Assembly: GCA_030679915.1 (NCBI GenBank) | Contig: JAUXRY010000022.1 | Coordinates: 62,001 to 126,000, forward strand | DNA from: Thiobacillus sp. | GTDB lineage: Bacteria > Pseudomonadota > Gammaproteobacteria > Burkholderiales > Thiobacillaceae | Length of the DNA stretch: 64,000 nt | Reading direction: 5' to 3' | Made by a program: the position numbers and the translations under genes | Shown: piece after piece, positions 54,076 through 63,707 of the stretch | How the letters are laid out: each line of letters begins with the position of its first letter | Numbering within the stretch: position 1 is the stretch's first letter | Notes under the pieces: model-generated | The model's input: the letters and a program-made list of their open reading frames with translations, nothing else | Told to the model about the DNA's origin: nothing | Database searches by the model: none

Positions 54076-56784
54076 TTAACTCAGCTTGCCGTGGCACTGT
54101 TTGTATTTCTTGCCCGAACCGCATGGACAGGGATCGTTACGGCCCACCTTCGGATACCCACCCCCTGCAGCAGCAGTGGCTTCGGCCTCGGCAAAGTCCT
54201 GGGCTTCATCGTAACCTGCGTGCTGATATTGCACATTGGACATATCTTCATGCAACTCAACGGCAGGCATGTCCTCAGGCACCCGTACCTGCACGGAACT
54301 GGTGATCTGCGTGACTTCGGCCTTGATCCCTGTGAGCATGCCCGAAAACAGTTCAAACGCTTCGCGCTTGTATTCCTGCTTGGGCTGTTTCTGTGCATAG
54401 CCACGCAGGTGGATGCCCTGACGCAGATGGTCCAGCGCCGACAGATGTTCGCGCCAATGGCTGTCCATGCTTTGCAGCATCACCGAACGCTCGAACTGGC
54501 GTAGACCCTCCGCGCCAGCCATCGCTTCCTTCTCGGCATGCGCCGCGTCGGCGGCACTCATGATTTTTTTGCGCAGACTCTCTTCGTTCAGCGTCTTGTC
54601 TTCATCCAGCCACTGCTGCAGGGGCAGATCGAGTGCGTATTGCGCGCCCAAGGCTTTTTCCAGGCCAGCCACGTCCCATTGCTCGTCCATGCTACCCGGT
54701 GCGATGTAGAGGTCGATCGCATCACTCAACACGCTGCCGCGCATGGCACGAATGGTGTCGCCGATATCCTCGCTCGCCAGCAGCTCGTTGCGCTGCTCGT
54801 AGACCACCTTGCGCTGATCATTCGACACGTCGTCGTATTCGAGCAGTTGTTTACGAATATCGAAGTTGCGTTGCTCAACCTTGCGCTGTGCGTTTTCGAT
54901 CGCGCGCGTCACCCACGGATGCTCGATTGCCTCGCCTTCTGGCATCTTCAGGCGATCCATGATCGCAGCGACACGGTCAGACGCGAAGATGCGCAACAGC
55001 GGGTCTTCCAGCGACAGGAAGAAACGGCTGGAGCCGGGATCGCCCTGACGCCCGGAACGTCCGCGCAACTGGTTGTCGACGCGGCGTGATTCGTGACGTT
55101 CGGTGCCGATGATGTGCAAACCGCCCGCGGCCAGCACGGCATCATGGCGCGGTTTCCAGTCGGCCTTCAGTGCGGCAATGCGGCTGGCTTTCTCGCTGTC
55201 GGACAGCGCCTCATCCAGACTGATCGCGTCGAGTTCATTTTGAATGCCGCCACCCAGCACGATATCGGTACCCCGGCCCGCCATGTTGGTGGCGATGGTG
55301 ATACCGCCCGTCATGCCGGCTTGCGCGATGACTTCCGCTTCGCGCTCATGCTGCTTGGCGTTGAGCACGTTGTGCGGCAACCCGGCTTTTTTCAGTTCGG
55401 CTGACAGCAGTTCGTTGGCTTCGATCGAGGTGGTGCCGACCAGTACCGGCTGACCTGCGGCATGGCGCTCACGGATGTCGATGATCACCGCCTGGTCGCG
55501 CTCGGCTCCGGTGCGGTAAACCTGATCGTGCTCGTCCTTGCGGATCATCGGACGGTGCGTCGGAATGACCACCGTTTCGAGACCGTAGATACTCTGGAAT
55601 TCGAACGCTTCGGTGTCCGCCGTGCCGGTCATGCCCGACAGCTTTTGATACATGCGGAAAAAGTTCTGGAAGGTGATCGATGCCAGGGTCTGGTTTTCTT
55701 TCTGGATTGACACGCCCTCCTTGGCTTCCACTGCCTGGTGCAAGCCTTCGGACCAGCGCCGTCCGCTCATCAGGCGGCCGGTGAATTCGTCGACGATGAC
55801 GACTTCGTCGTTTTGCACCACGTAATGCTGATCTTTGAAGAACAACGCATGCGCACGCAGTGCGGCATACACGTGGTGCATCAGCATGATGTTGGTGGCG
55901 TCGTACAAACTGCCGCCCTCAGGCAGCACGCCCATCTCGGTGAGGATGGACTCGATTTTTTCGTGACCCGATTCGGACAGCAACACCTGGCGCGATTTTT
56001 CATCGACCGAGTAATCGCCTTCGGACTCTTCGTCCTTTTGCCGGGTCAGTTTCGAGGGAACCAGATTCAATTGCAGGTACAGCGCGGTATTTTCTTCCGA
56101 CTGCCCTGAAATGATGAGCGGCGTGCGCGCTTCGTCAATCAGGATCGAGTCGACTTCGTCGATGATGCCGTAGGCCAGCGGACGCTGCACCTTCTGACTC
56201 ATCTCGTAGACCATGTTGTCGCGCAGGTAGTCGAAGCCGTATTCGTTGTTGGTGCCGTAGGTGATGTCAGCGGCATACGCGGCTTTCTTCGCGTCGTGCG
56301 GCATCTGCGACAGGTTGATACCGGTGGTCAGGCCCAGGAAGCTGTACAGGCGACCCATCCATTCCGCATCGCGACTGGCCAGGTAATCGTTCACTGTCAC
56401 CACGTGCACGCCACGGCCTGTCAGCGCATTCAGATACGCGGGCAGGGTCGACATCAGTGTTTTTCCCTCGCCGGTGCGCATTTCGGCTATCTTGCCGTCG
56501 TGCAACACCATGCCGCCCACCATCTGCACATCGAAATGGCGCATGCCGAGCACCCTGTTCGACGCTTCGCGAACCACCGCGAAGGCCTCGGGCAACAGTT
56601 TGTCGAGCGACTCGCCGTTTTCCAGCCGGGATTTGAATTCGCCAGTCTTGCCGGCCAGCTCGGAATCGGTCAACTTCTCCATCGCCGGTTCCAGCGCATT
56701 GATCGCTTTCACCTTTTGCAGGTATTGTTTAACCAGCCGCTCGTTGCGACTACCAAAGACTTTTTTGAAAATGGATTGCAGCAT
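54076..56784 (-). CDS. secA: Preprotein translocase ATPase SecA
   Basis: The 902-aa ATPase drives export through SecYEG. It begins [21 protein letters not shown]. It has Walker [28 protein letters not shown], the [14 protein letters not shown] motif, [13 protein letters not shown] and the C-terminal zinc-binding tail ([14 protein letters not shown]) that contacts SecB. The ATG at 56784 is chosen for agreement with the family; the frame extends 23 codons upstream but without homologous sequence. It is divergent from the dciA-like gene, 89 nt away. Confidence 0.97.
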   Translation of the reverse strand: MLQSIFKKVFGSRNERLVKQYLQKVKAINALEPAMEKLTDSELAGKTGEFKSRLENGESLDKLLPEAFAVVREASNRVLGMRHFDVQMVGGMVLHDGKIAEMRTGEGKTLMSTLPAYLNALTGRGVHVVTVNDYLASRDAEWMGRLYSFLGLTTGINLSQMPHDAKKAAYAADITYGTNNEYGFDYLRDNMVYEMSQKVQRPLAYGIIDEVDSILIDEARTPLIISGQSEENTALYLQLNLVPSKLTRQKDEESEGDYSVDEKSRQVLLSESGHEKIESILTEMGVLPEGGSLYDATNIMLMHHVYAALRAHALFFKDQHYVVQNDEVVIVDEFTGRLMSGRRWSEGLHQAVEAKEGVSIQKENQTLASITFQNFFRMYQKLSGMTGTADTEAFEFQSIYGLETVVIPTHRPMIRKDEHDQVYRTGAERDQAVIIDIRERHAAGQPVLVGTTSIEANELLSAELKKAGLPHNVLNAKQHEREAEVIAQAGMTGGITIATNMAGRGTDIVLGGGIQNELDAISLDEALSDSEKASRIAALKADWKPRHDAVLAAGGLHIIGTERHESRRVDNQLRGRSGRQGDPGSSRFFLSLEDPLLRIFASDRVAAIMDRLKMPEGEAIEHPWVTRAIENAQRKVEQRNFDIRKQLLEYDDVSNDQRKVVYEQRNELLASEDIGDTIRAMRGSVLSDAIDLYIAPGSMDEQWDVAGLEKALGAQYALDLPLQQWLDEDKTLNEESLRKKIMSAADAAHAEKEAMAGAEGLRQFERSVMLQSMDSHWREHLSALDHLRQGIHLRGYAQKQPKQEYKREAFELFSGMLTGIKAEVTQITSSVQVRVPEDMPAVELHEDMSNVQYQHAGYDEAQDFAEAEATAAAGGGYPKVGRNDPCPCGSGKKYKQCHGKLS

Positions 56785-56873
56785 GGGGAACCCGAAATGA
56801 CCGCAGGACGCGGAAAATCGTCGAAGTTTAGCATAGCGCGGTGGACTGCCCATGCCCCTCGTGCCACACCCGC

Positions 56874-57314
56874 ATGAGCACCTCCAGTCTGTCTGATCTG
56901 CTGGCCAGCCAGCTACCGAGTGGTCTGGCGGTTCGCGCCCGGGTTTTACTCAATACGCAGGCCGCATTGGAGCGTGCCCTGCCTGCCGCGATCGCCGGGC
57001 ATGTCCGCGTCATGCAGCTGGAAAACGGTGTGCTGAGCCTGGCTTGCGACAGCGGCGCCGTCTCCAGCCGTCTGCGCCACCAGACCGAAGACCTGATCGC
57101 CAAACTGGGCAAGCACGGCATTACGGCGACCAGCCTGCGCATCAGTGTTAACCCCGAATTGCTGCCGCGCTACGTCCATCCGGTCGAAAAAGCCGGTTTG
57201 CCCGCCACCGCGCTGGAGGGTCTGGCACACCTCAGCACAGACATAGAAGAAGGCCCGCTTAAAGACGCCCTGACCCGATTGCTGCGCCACCATACGCCGC
57301 CTGGTCACGAATAA
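56874..57314 (+). CDS. DciA-like protein (DUF721)
   Basis: The 146-aa protein belongs to the DUF721/DciA family, recognisable by its central [36 protein letters not shown] pattern (loading of replicative helicase DnaB in organisms without DnaC). The start at 56874 is the first ATG that fits; the frame is open for 11 more codons upstream. Pairing with secA is a common gene order in betaproteobacteria, where dciA-type genes lie beside secA and lpxC. The dciA name rests on domain resemblance only. Confidence 0.8.
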   Translation: MSTSSLSDLLASQLPSGLAVRARVLLNTQAALERALPAAIAGHVRVMQLENGVLSLACDSGAVSSRLRHQTEDLIAKLGKHGITATSLRISVNPELLPRYVHPVEKAGLPATALEGLAHLSTDIEEGPLKDALTRLLRHHTPPGHE

Positions 57315-57364
57315 CTTTAACAACGCACAAACGACCAATGCGCCCCCACAAGAGCAACCACTTA

Positions 57365-58453
57365 ATGAAAAATGTACTGCACATGGCCTTGTTTGGAGCC
57401 ATCTGGCTTTTAACCCCTACCGCAGGGGCCATGGAGATGGATTCCACACCCGTTTCCGCTGCCACGGGGAACCCCCGCCATGACAGCACCCAAAACGAGC
57501 AACCCCGCCCAAAGCCGGTCGGGGGAGAAGATGCGTTGAATACCTATCGCGCCATGTTTCTGGAAGGCAAAACAGCCAGCGACATGGAAGCGTTCATCGC
57601 CCAGTACAAAAACGCTGACCTGGAAAACCTGATCCCAAGAGCCACGATCAGAATGCGGACGTTTGCCGCCTATGAAGCGGCCTATCTTGTCCATCAATGC
57701 GACAAGGCAAAGCAGCTTCACCGCACGATTTCAGGATACAACGTCACATTGCCCTTCTCGTATGCGGCGTGCTTACGGGGGAAGACCGCACTGGCCGTCG
57801 ATCCTGCGACCCTGTATGCGGCCGGCGTTCGCTTTGAAGCGGATGGCGAACGCGCGAGTGCGCGCACCTTATACCGAAACCTGCTGGACCGGTTTCCCCG
57901 GCATTCAGCAGCCAAGGCAGCGGCAGACCGACTCGCGCGCATGACCGAAACCGAAGCGCTCGATACAGCGCGTCAGCAGGAAAACCCCCCAGAGCTTGCC
58001 CCCGGTCCTTCAGCGCCGGCGTCCATCGCATTGCACAGTCCTGCGGCTACGGCCTGCCCCAAGGACCTCGGCTATCTCCGGTCCCAGATGGTTTTCACGG
58101 AGTTGCGACAAAACCCCAACTTTGACGAACCCATCGACAGCATCATCCACAAGGCAGGCGGGCTTGAAGCCGCCATCGCGGAACTGAAGCGGCTGATCCA
58201 AGAAAACCAGCGACCCTTGAGTCAAGCTGCAAGCGCTGTGCGCCAATATAAACCGGCTGACCAGGGTGGCGAGGCATTGGCATTCCGCTGCGAGAAACCG
58301 GATGGCGAATTCTGTTCTGCCAACTATCACTACCATCTGATACAAGAGGGCAATTTTTATTACACCGAGATGCTCAACAGCCTGCTTTGCAGAAAAACCG
58401 GAACCATGGAGCACGCACGGTATGCGCCCGCGCCCTTGGCTGGCGCAAAGTAA
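57365..58453 (+). CDS. Secreted protein of unknown function
   Basis: The 362-aa protein has a signal peptide (MKNVLHMALFGAIWLLTPTAGA), a low-complexity Pro/Ala region and then a tetratricopeptide-like section (FEADGERASARTLYRNLLDRFPRHSAAKAAADRLA). The Cys-containing C-terminal domain includes CPKDLGYLRSQM, FRCEKPDGEFCSANY and LLCRKTG. No family was recognised. An ATG nine codons upstream is possible. It is adjacent to dciA-like (50 nt) and convergent with the mscS gene. The TPR-like part suggests protein interaction. Confidence 0.6.
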   Translation: MKNVLHMALFGAIWLLTPTAGAMEMDSTPVSAATGNPRHDSTQNEQPRPKPVGGEDALNTYRAMFLEGKTASDMEAFIAQYKNADLENLIPRATIRMRTFAAYEAAYLVHQCDKAKQLHRTISGYNVTLPFSYAACLRGKTALAVDPATLYAAGVRFEADGERASARTLYRNLLDRFPRHSAAKAAADRLARMTETEALDTARQQENPPELAPGPSAPASIALHSPAATACPKDLGYLRSQMVFTELRQNPNFDEPIDSIIHKAGGLEAAIAELKRLIQENQRPLSQAASAVRQYKPADQGGEALAFRCEKPDGEFCSANYHYHLIQEGNFYYTEMLNSLLCRKTGTMEHARYAPAPLAGAK

Positions 58454-58471
58454 GGAGACGATAAACGGCAA

Positions 58472-59813
58472 TCAGGGCGTGTCTGTGTCGGCCTGGACGG
58501 GGGCCAATGCCTCCAGCCCACCCCGAATGTGCAAGTCACGCTGCGGATAGGGAATAACAATGCCGGTCCCCTTGAAGGCACGCCAGATGGCCAGATTGAT
58601 ATCCGAACGTACATTGGCCATGCCCGACTCGGGATCCTGAATCCACACCCGCAGTTCCAGTTCGATGCCGTTGTCGCCAAACGCCAAACGCCATCAGGCG
58701 CGTAGCCGGCTCCGGGTCGGCAAGGACCCGCGGATTGGCCATCGCCGCCTCGCGCAGCAAGCTAAGCGCCTGTTCGGGGTCGTTGTCGTAGCTGATCGAG
58801 ACCGGAATCTTCAGGCGAACATTGCGGTCGCTGAAACTCCAGTTGATCACCTCGTTGGTGATCAGGGTCTCGTTGGGAATCAGCCGATCCACCCCATCAC
58901 GATCCCGCACCACCACATAACGCGCACGCAGTTCCTGCACCCAGCCGAATTTTTCGCCGATGGTGATGACATCACCCGGGCGAATCGAGCGGTCGAACAG
59001 GACGATGAAGCCGCTGATGAAGTTGCTGGCGATGCGCTGCAGGCCAAAGCCCAGACCCACGCCGAGCGCGCCGCCGAATACAGTCAATGCGGTCAGATCG
59101 ATGCCCACCGCATCCAGCGCCAGCAAAAAAGCCAGCACCAGCAGCAGAAACTTGCTGAGCTTGACCAGCGCCACCTGCATGCTGGCGTTGACATACTCGG
59201 CCTGGCTGATGCGGTTCTCGATCAGCCGGGCCACCCACATCGCCAGCATCCATAACACGGCCACCGCCAGAACCAGCTTGCCCACTGCAAGCACTGAAAT
59301 GCGCTTCTCGCCTAGCTGGATGGCCATGCCATCCAGCCCTTCCAGTACTGCGGGCAACCAGCCCAGCAGATGCAGCGCGACAACGATCCAGACCGATGTT
59401 GAAATAATGCTTTCCCAGGCTTTGACCATCGGGCTGGGGCGGAATGTCTTGCGTAAAAAATAGACTACCGTGCGAATTGTGGCCAACGACACCAACAGCG
59501 GCACCGCGAGGTTAAGCAATCCCACCGACATGTCTTGATGCGCCAGCCATGCCCGTCCCGCCACAACGCCGACCAGCATGCTGATCGGAAACAGAACGCG
59601 CTGCAGGGTTTTCAAGGCAAGATGGCGAAGGGCAAATTCCGCATTCTGTTCGGTGCGCGCCACCAGACCCTGATTCAATAGACGATGGACCAATAGCGCG
59701 GCTGCGGCTGCCACGACAATCACACCGATTTCCCACCACACCAAGGGGTCAAACATCAGGGCTTGCCCGGAGCTCAACAGGGTTTGAATTTCAGCGGGTA
59801 GCGTTAGGGCCAT
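58472..59813 (-). pseudogene. MscS-family mechanosensitive channel, frameshifted near 3' end
   Basis: The frame from ATG 59813 codes for a MscS-type protein: N-terminal membrane segments, the pore and vestibule motif VFGGALGVGLGFGLQRIASNFISGF, and the beta domain GDVITIGEKFGWVQEL. At 58676-58689 the sequence GCCAAAC is repeated in tandem. After it the frame ends at 58536, while a second frame continues with the expected C-terminus (AFGDNGIELELRVWIQDPESG to the stop at 58472). Removing one 7-bp copy gives a continuous 444-aa protein. Either the gene is inactivated, the sequence is phase-variable, or the duplication is a sequencing error. Confidence 0.88.
58676..58689. repeat. 7-bp tandem duplication causing the mscS frameshift
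   Basis: GCCAAAC occurs twice in direct succession (58676-58682 and 58683-58689) followed by GCCA. The 7-bp addition shifts the reading frame of the mscS-like gene; deletion restores it exactly (1335 nt = 445 codons from start to the downstream stop). Confidence 0.9.
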
Positions 59814-60251
59814 TTCGAATCACTCGCAGAAAGTTTTCAGCAACATACCGGACAGTTGCCTTAACCCACAAGCCTATGCATTTGGGCGGCACTGAACAAA
59901 CCTCAGTGGTTACTATTTTGCGGTGTCACTACGGACTTATCCTGGACGATAAAATGAGCGCTCCGCTATTGCTTCGAAGCTTCCCACACGGCATGCTCTG
60001 CCAACAGCTCACCCCATCATCATGCGCAAACGCCCCGCACGCTTTGAATCCTCGCTATTTGCTTGTCTGCTTTCCGGCCTGATGGGGTTACGGATGTCAG
60101 GCATTGACCTGGACAAGCCTGGGTTTTCGCAGTGATTCTGCACACTGTGGCTATTTCATGGCTCAGCTCGTGGCTCATCGCATGTCCCGCTGTCATGATC
60201 GTTGCGCACTGCGAAACCCACCGCTCATGAAACGGGCCGGTTAAGACTGTC
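59814..60251. other. Gene-free stretch between mscS and VTT-domain genes
   Basis: This 438-nt interval between divergent genes contains only short open frames (68 codons plus at 59876; 115 codons minus at 60020-60367 that overlaps the VTT gene). None has a recognisable domain. Promoters for both flanking genes should be here but none was identified convincingly. Confidence 0.5.
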
Positions 60252-60812
60252 ATGAATAAACACCGACGTCTGATTGCTGTCGTGTTGTTTATTTTTCTGT
60301 TGTTCGCAGTGTTTGAATTGTCCGGTGCCCGAAGCCATTTCACCCTCGGATTTCTGCAACAAGTCATCCGGGAACATCAAGCCAGCGGATTGCTGATTTT
60401 TGTGCTGGCGTTTGTGCTGGGTAATCTGATCCAGATTCCTGGCTGGATTTTTCTTGCGGCTGCGGTACTCACACTGGGACAATTCTGGGGCGGCGTAGCC
60501 ACCTATTTCGCGGCAAGCATCTCGTGCGTTGTCACTTTCTTCACCATCCGCTTTGTGGGCGGCAACGCCCTTGGAAAAATGGATAACACGCTCGCCGTCA
60601 ACGCCCTCAACCGGCTGCATGCTCACCCGATCAAAAGCATCTTTCTGTTGAGAATGCTGTTCCAGACACTCCCCGCGCTCAATTACTCCCTGGCGATAAG
60701 CGGCGTCCGATTTCGTTCTTACCTGATAGGCACCTTGCTTGGTTTACCTCTCCCCATTGCCGTTTACTGCATTTTTTTCGAAACGCTGGCAAAAATCCTG
60801 AAGATCATTTGA
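60252..60812 (+). CDS. TVP38/TMEM64-family (VTT domain) membrane protein
   Basis: The 186-aa protein has four to five membrane segments with the family features GNLIQIPGWIFLAAAVLTLGQFWGG and FLLRMLFQTLPALNYSLAISGVRFRSYLIGT, the (F/Y)xxR and G...P pattern of VTT/DedA-related proteins. These are thought to move lipids or support membrane homeostasis. It is a single gene, 123 nt before the rhodanese gene on the same strand. Confidence 0.85.
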   Translation: MNKHRRLIAVVLFIFLLFAVFELSGARSHFTLGFLQQVIREHQASGLLIFVLAFVLGNLIQIPGWIFLAAAVLTLGQFWGGVATYFAASISCVVTFFTIRFVGGNALGKMDNTLAVNALNRLHAHPIKSIFLLRMLFQTLPALNYSLAISGVRFRSYLIGTLLGLPLPIAVYCIFFETLAKILKII

Positions 60813-60936
60813 TCGAGTTCAGGATAGAACCTACTCCCCTGAACCTTTTTCCAGGCAGTGCGTCAACAAGGCAAGGCTTTGCGTGAAGCGCACGCGCTGT
60901 GATTAACGTTGATGTCACCCCCTGCAAGGAGCACCC

Positions 60937-61389
60937 ATGCACACCTTAAAACTGGCTATTCTTTCTCCTCTTTTCCTCGCCGCCACTTTGGCCGGCTTCG
61001 CGCATGCTGAAGTCAAAGAAATCAAGGATGGTGCGCAACTCACGCGGGAAGTCGATGCGAACGTACGCGATATTTCAACGCCTGATCTACGCCGCGAAAT
61101 CGAAAAGAATCCGGACCTGGTGCTGATCGACATCCGCATGCCGGATGAAATCAAGCAGATGGGCGGCGCCATCAAGGCCACGCAAAACGTCAACATCCCG
61201 CGGGGCTGGCTGGAGTTTCGCGTCACCGGGCATGCGCTGCACAAGGACACGCCGATTGTCGTGTATTGCGGAGGCAACATCCGCAGCATCCTGGCGGCCC
61301 ATACTTTGCAGCAAATGGGGTATACCAACGTGAAAAACTACCCGGATGGCTTCATTGGCTGGAGGCGGCAGGGGCTGCCGGTTGAATAA
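60937..61389 (+). CDS. Periplasmic rhodanese-domain protein
   Basis: The 150-aa protein has a signal peptide (ending AGFAHAE) and one rhodanese domain with VLIDIRMPDEI, the active-site loop VVYCGGNIRSILAA (Cys111) and a C-terminal GFIGWRRQGLPV. Secreted single-domain rhodaneses can carry persulfide sulfur in the periplasm; the substrate here is unknown. Start follows AAGGAGCACCC. It is convergent with the diguanylate cyclase gene. Confidence 0.92.
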   Translation: MHTLKLAILSPLFLAATLAGFAHAEVKEIKDGAQLTREVDANVRDISTPDLRREIEKNPDLVLIDIRMPDEIKQMGGAIKATQNVNIPRGWLEFRVTGHALHKDTPIVVYCGGNIRSILAAHTLQQMGYTNVKNYPDGFIGWRRQGLPVE

Positions 61390-61404
61390 ACTCTTTCAAG
61401 CTTA

Positions 61405-61418
61405 TTCCCGTACGGGAA
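61405..61418. other. 14-bp perfect palindrome between rhodanese and diguanylate cyclase genes
   Basis: TTCCCGTACGGGAA, a perfect palindrome, lies in the 48-nt gap between two convergent genes. It could be a weak terminator stem or a protein-binding site. No T tract follows. Confidence 0.4.
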
Positions 61419-61437
61419 CGTGCGATTTGCGTATGAA

Positions 61438-62445
61438 CTAGAAAAGTTCGACTGAACCGCTGATGCGTTCTTCTGGTGTGAGTTCGCCACTGCTTACCAG
61501 CTCACGATAGGCGCAGACCTGATTGCGGCCATGTTCCTTGGCGTAGTACAGGGCCTTGTCTGCTTCCTCAAACACATGGGGTGGCAATACCTGATCAATG
61601 ATCGGCGTAAAACCCACACTAACGGTCACTTGTCCCACCTGGGGAAACGAATGATTCTGTACTTTGGTCCGGATTCGCTCAAGAATGACTTTGGCGATTT
61701 CAGGTGTCACGCCTTTGACGAGAGCGACAAACTCTTCGCCGCCATAGCGGAATACCCAGTCTGCATCGCGTAGCGCGCCGCGAACCAGGCCCGAAAAAAC
61801 CAGCAGCACCTCATCACCGATCAAATGGCCATAGTTGTCATTGACTCGTTTGAAGTGGTCGATATCAAACACGGCCAAATAGTCATCTTTGCCCTCGTCT
61901 TGCTTCCGGTTGAACCCGTTGGTCCGGGCCGAAAGCAGTTCACCCATCTTCTGTTCCATCTTCTTGCGGTTATACAACCCGGTCAGGGTGTCGCGTTCGC
62001 TGTCAAACAGCAACTTGGCATAGTTGGCGTGAATCTTGACCATGCCTTGCACGGTACTCAGGTCGGAATCGCTCCATTCGGGCTGCCGAATAATGATGAC
62101 CTTGCGCCGACCTTCCAGAATACCCAGGCTGCTAATGAGATAACGCTGTCCATCAAGATCGAGTTGCTTATCCGATGCTGTGGAACTCAGGCTGGCCGCT
62201 TCGGCGAGCAGTCCATCGTCGATCGGGAACATCGGCGGCGGCAACGGACAATTCTCATCCTTGATCCACTGTCCGCGCTCCGTGCCTGGAACCAGCCAAA
62301 TCAAGCCGGCTTCCACTCCGGGCAGCATCTCCAGAATGACATCCAGCAAACTTCGCAGCAACGTCAATTCGTCGCGTTGTTCGGTCAATGCCACCAAGGA
62401 ATCTATGACTTGATGGTTACTCCCGGAATGCTTGGCAAGGACCAT
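61438..62445 (-). CDS. Diguanylate cyclase with N-terminal GAF-like domain
   Basis: The 335-aa cytoplasmic protein has an N-terminal region (about residues 15-150) that resembles a GAF sensor domain, and a GGDEF-type domain with the active site FRYGGEEF. The inhibitory RxxD site is intact (ALRDADWV). No membrane segment is seen. The protein would make cyclic di-GMP. The ATG at 62445 is preceded by AAGG; a TTG five codons upstream is possible. It is independent of the GGDEF/EAL protein at 13393. Confidence 0.9.
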   Translation of the reverse strand: MVLAKHSGSNHQVIDSLVALTEQRDELTLLRSLLDVILEMLPGVEAGLIWLVPGTERGQWIKDENCPLPPPMFPIDDGLLAEAASLSSTASDKQLDLDGQRYLISSLGILEGRRKVIIIRQPEWSDSDLSTVQGMVKIHANYAKLLFDSERDTLTGLYNRKKMEQKMGELLSARTNGFNRKQDEGKDDYLAVFDIDHFKRVNDNYGHLIGDEVLLVFSGLVRGALRDADWVFRYGGEEFVALVKGVTPEIAKVILERIRTKVQNHSFPQVGQVTVSVGFTPIIDQVLPPHVFEEADKALYYAKEHGRNQVCAYRELVSSGELTPEERISGSVELF

Positions 62446-62512
62446 GACGACAACCTTCAATAAAGGATTAACAAGGATAAAACCTTGGCTGGTTTTTCAA
62501 AGCCATTTTTAG

Positions 62513-62695
62513 TTATCGCAGGACTACCCGCTCCACGACATACAGCAAGGCAATGATCAGCCCTATGACAATGGAGAAGCGCAGTACGCGTCCGACGTAA
62601 CGCAAATATTTTCGGTTTCCGGTGAATAACCACGTCAAACCCAGCGCAACCACCGCAACTACCAGCGCGACGATCATCAGGCGAATGGCGATCAT
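62513..62695 (-). CDS. Small membrane protein coupled to lpxC
   Basis: The 60-aa protein has two membrane segments (residues 6-25 and 40-57) with a basic loop between (GNRKYLRYVGRVLR). Its ATG overlaps the lpxC stop codon (TGATG), so it is likely translated by reinitiation. I know no function; the pairing with lpxC suggests a role in the envelope. Confidence 0.75.
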   Translation of the reverse strand: MIAIRLMIVALVVAVVALGLTWLFTGNRKYLRYVGRVLRFSIVIGLIIALLYVVERVVLR

Positions 62696-63609
62696 CAGGC
62701 GACAAGGGGATGCAAACGCAGAAAGGCGTCAGGGACGTCCTCGTTCTGCTCGAAGCTGACGCTTTCCCAGGATTCCTGATGCTGCAGCAATTCGCGCAGC
62801 AGCATATTGTTCAGTGCGTGGCCAGATTTGTAGGCTTCGAAAGCGCCTATAACCGGGTGGCCCAGCAAATACAGATCGCCGATGGCATCGAGCACTTTGT
62901 GTTTGACAAACTCATCGTCGTAACGCAGGCCATCCTGATTCAACACGCGATACTCATCCATGACGATGGCATTGTCGAGCGATCCCCCCAGGGCCAGACC
63001 ATTGTTGCGCAGGGCTTCGACCTCATGCATGAAGCCAAAGGTGCGGGCGCGGGAGACCTCCTTCGTATACGCATTATCGGCAAAGTCGATGCTGACGGTT
63101 TTGCCGCTTTTCTCAAACACGGGGTGCTTGAAATCGATGGTGAATTCGACCTTGAAGCCGTGATGCGGCACAAAACGTGCCCACTTGTCACCATCGCGTA
63201 CTTCGATTGGCTTGAGGATACGTACGTATTGCTTGGCGGCATCCTGCTCAATGATGCCGGCGGACTGCAGCAGATACACAAATGGCGCCGAAGAACCGTC
63301 CATGATGGGAATTTCGGGACCGGTCAGATCAACAATCAGGTTGTCGATGCCGAGGCCCGCGAGCGCCGACATCAGATGCTCGACGGTGGACACCTTGGCG
63401 GCGCCCAATTCGAGCATGGAACATAGCCGGGTGTCGGTGACCAGATACGGGTCGGCTTTGAGTTCAGCGGGGGGATCGAGGTCCATCCGCCGGAACACAA
63501 TGCCGGAATTGGGTGCAGCCGGGCGCAAGGTCATCTCGACCTTGATGCCGGAATGCAGGCCCACGCCAGTGGCGTGGACGGGCGTTTTGAGGGTGCGCTG
63601 CTTGATCAT
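62695..63609 (-). CDS. lpxC: UDP-3-O-acyl-N-acetylglucosamine deacetylase
   Basis: Second step and committed step of lipid A synthesis. The 304-aa zinc amidase has the metal ligands His78 (STVEHLMSA), His237 and Asp241 ([10 protein letters not shown]), the catalytic base region [11 protein letters not shown] (Glu77 in VEH) and His264 (SGHALNN), one residue off the E. coli numbering. It is downstream of ftsZ with about 98 nt between them, as at the end of many betaproteobacterial division clusters. Confidence 0.97.
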   Translation of the reverse strand: MIKQRTLKTPVHATGVGLHSGIKVEMTLRPAAPNSGIVFRRMDLDPPAELKADPYLVTDTRLCSMLELGAAKVSTVEHLMSALAGLGIDNLIVDLTGPEIPIMDGSSAPFVYLLQSAGIIEQDAAKQYVRILKPIEVRDGDKWARFVPHHGFKVEFTIDFKHPVFEKSGKTVSIDFADNAYTKEVSRARTFGFMHEVEALRNNGLALGGSLDNAIVMDEYRVLNQDGLRYDDEFVKHKVLDAIGDLYLLGHPVIGAFEAYKSGHALNNMLLRELLQHQESWESVSFEQNEDVPDAFLRLHPLVA

Positions 63610-63707
63610 CCTGTCATTTTAACCGGTCGCAGAGGGAGGGCGAGAGGAGAGGAGGTGCCGGGCTTGTGACCACGGCACCCTGATTGGGTTCACCCTCCCC
63701 CCGCGCC

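Noticed and set aside
60020-60367. 115-codon minus-strand frame overlapping the VTT gene start
   Set aside because: No domain or signal; overlaps the beginning of a supported gene on the opposite strand.
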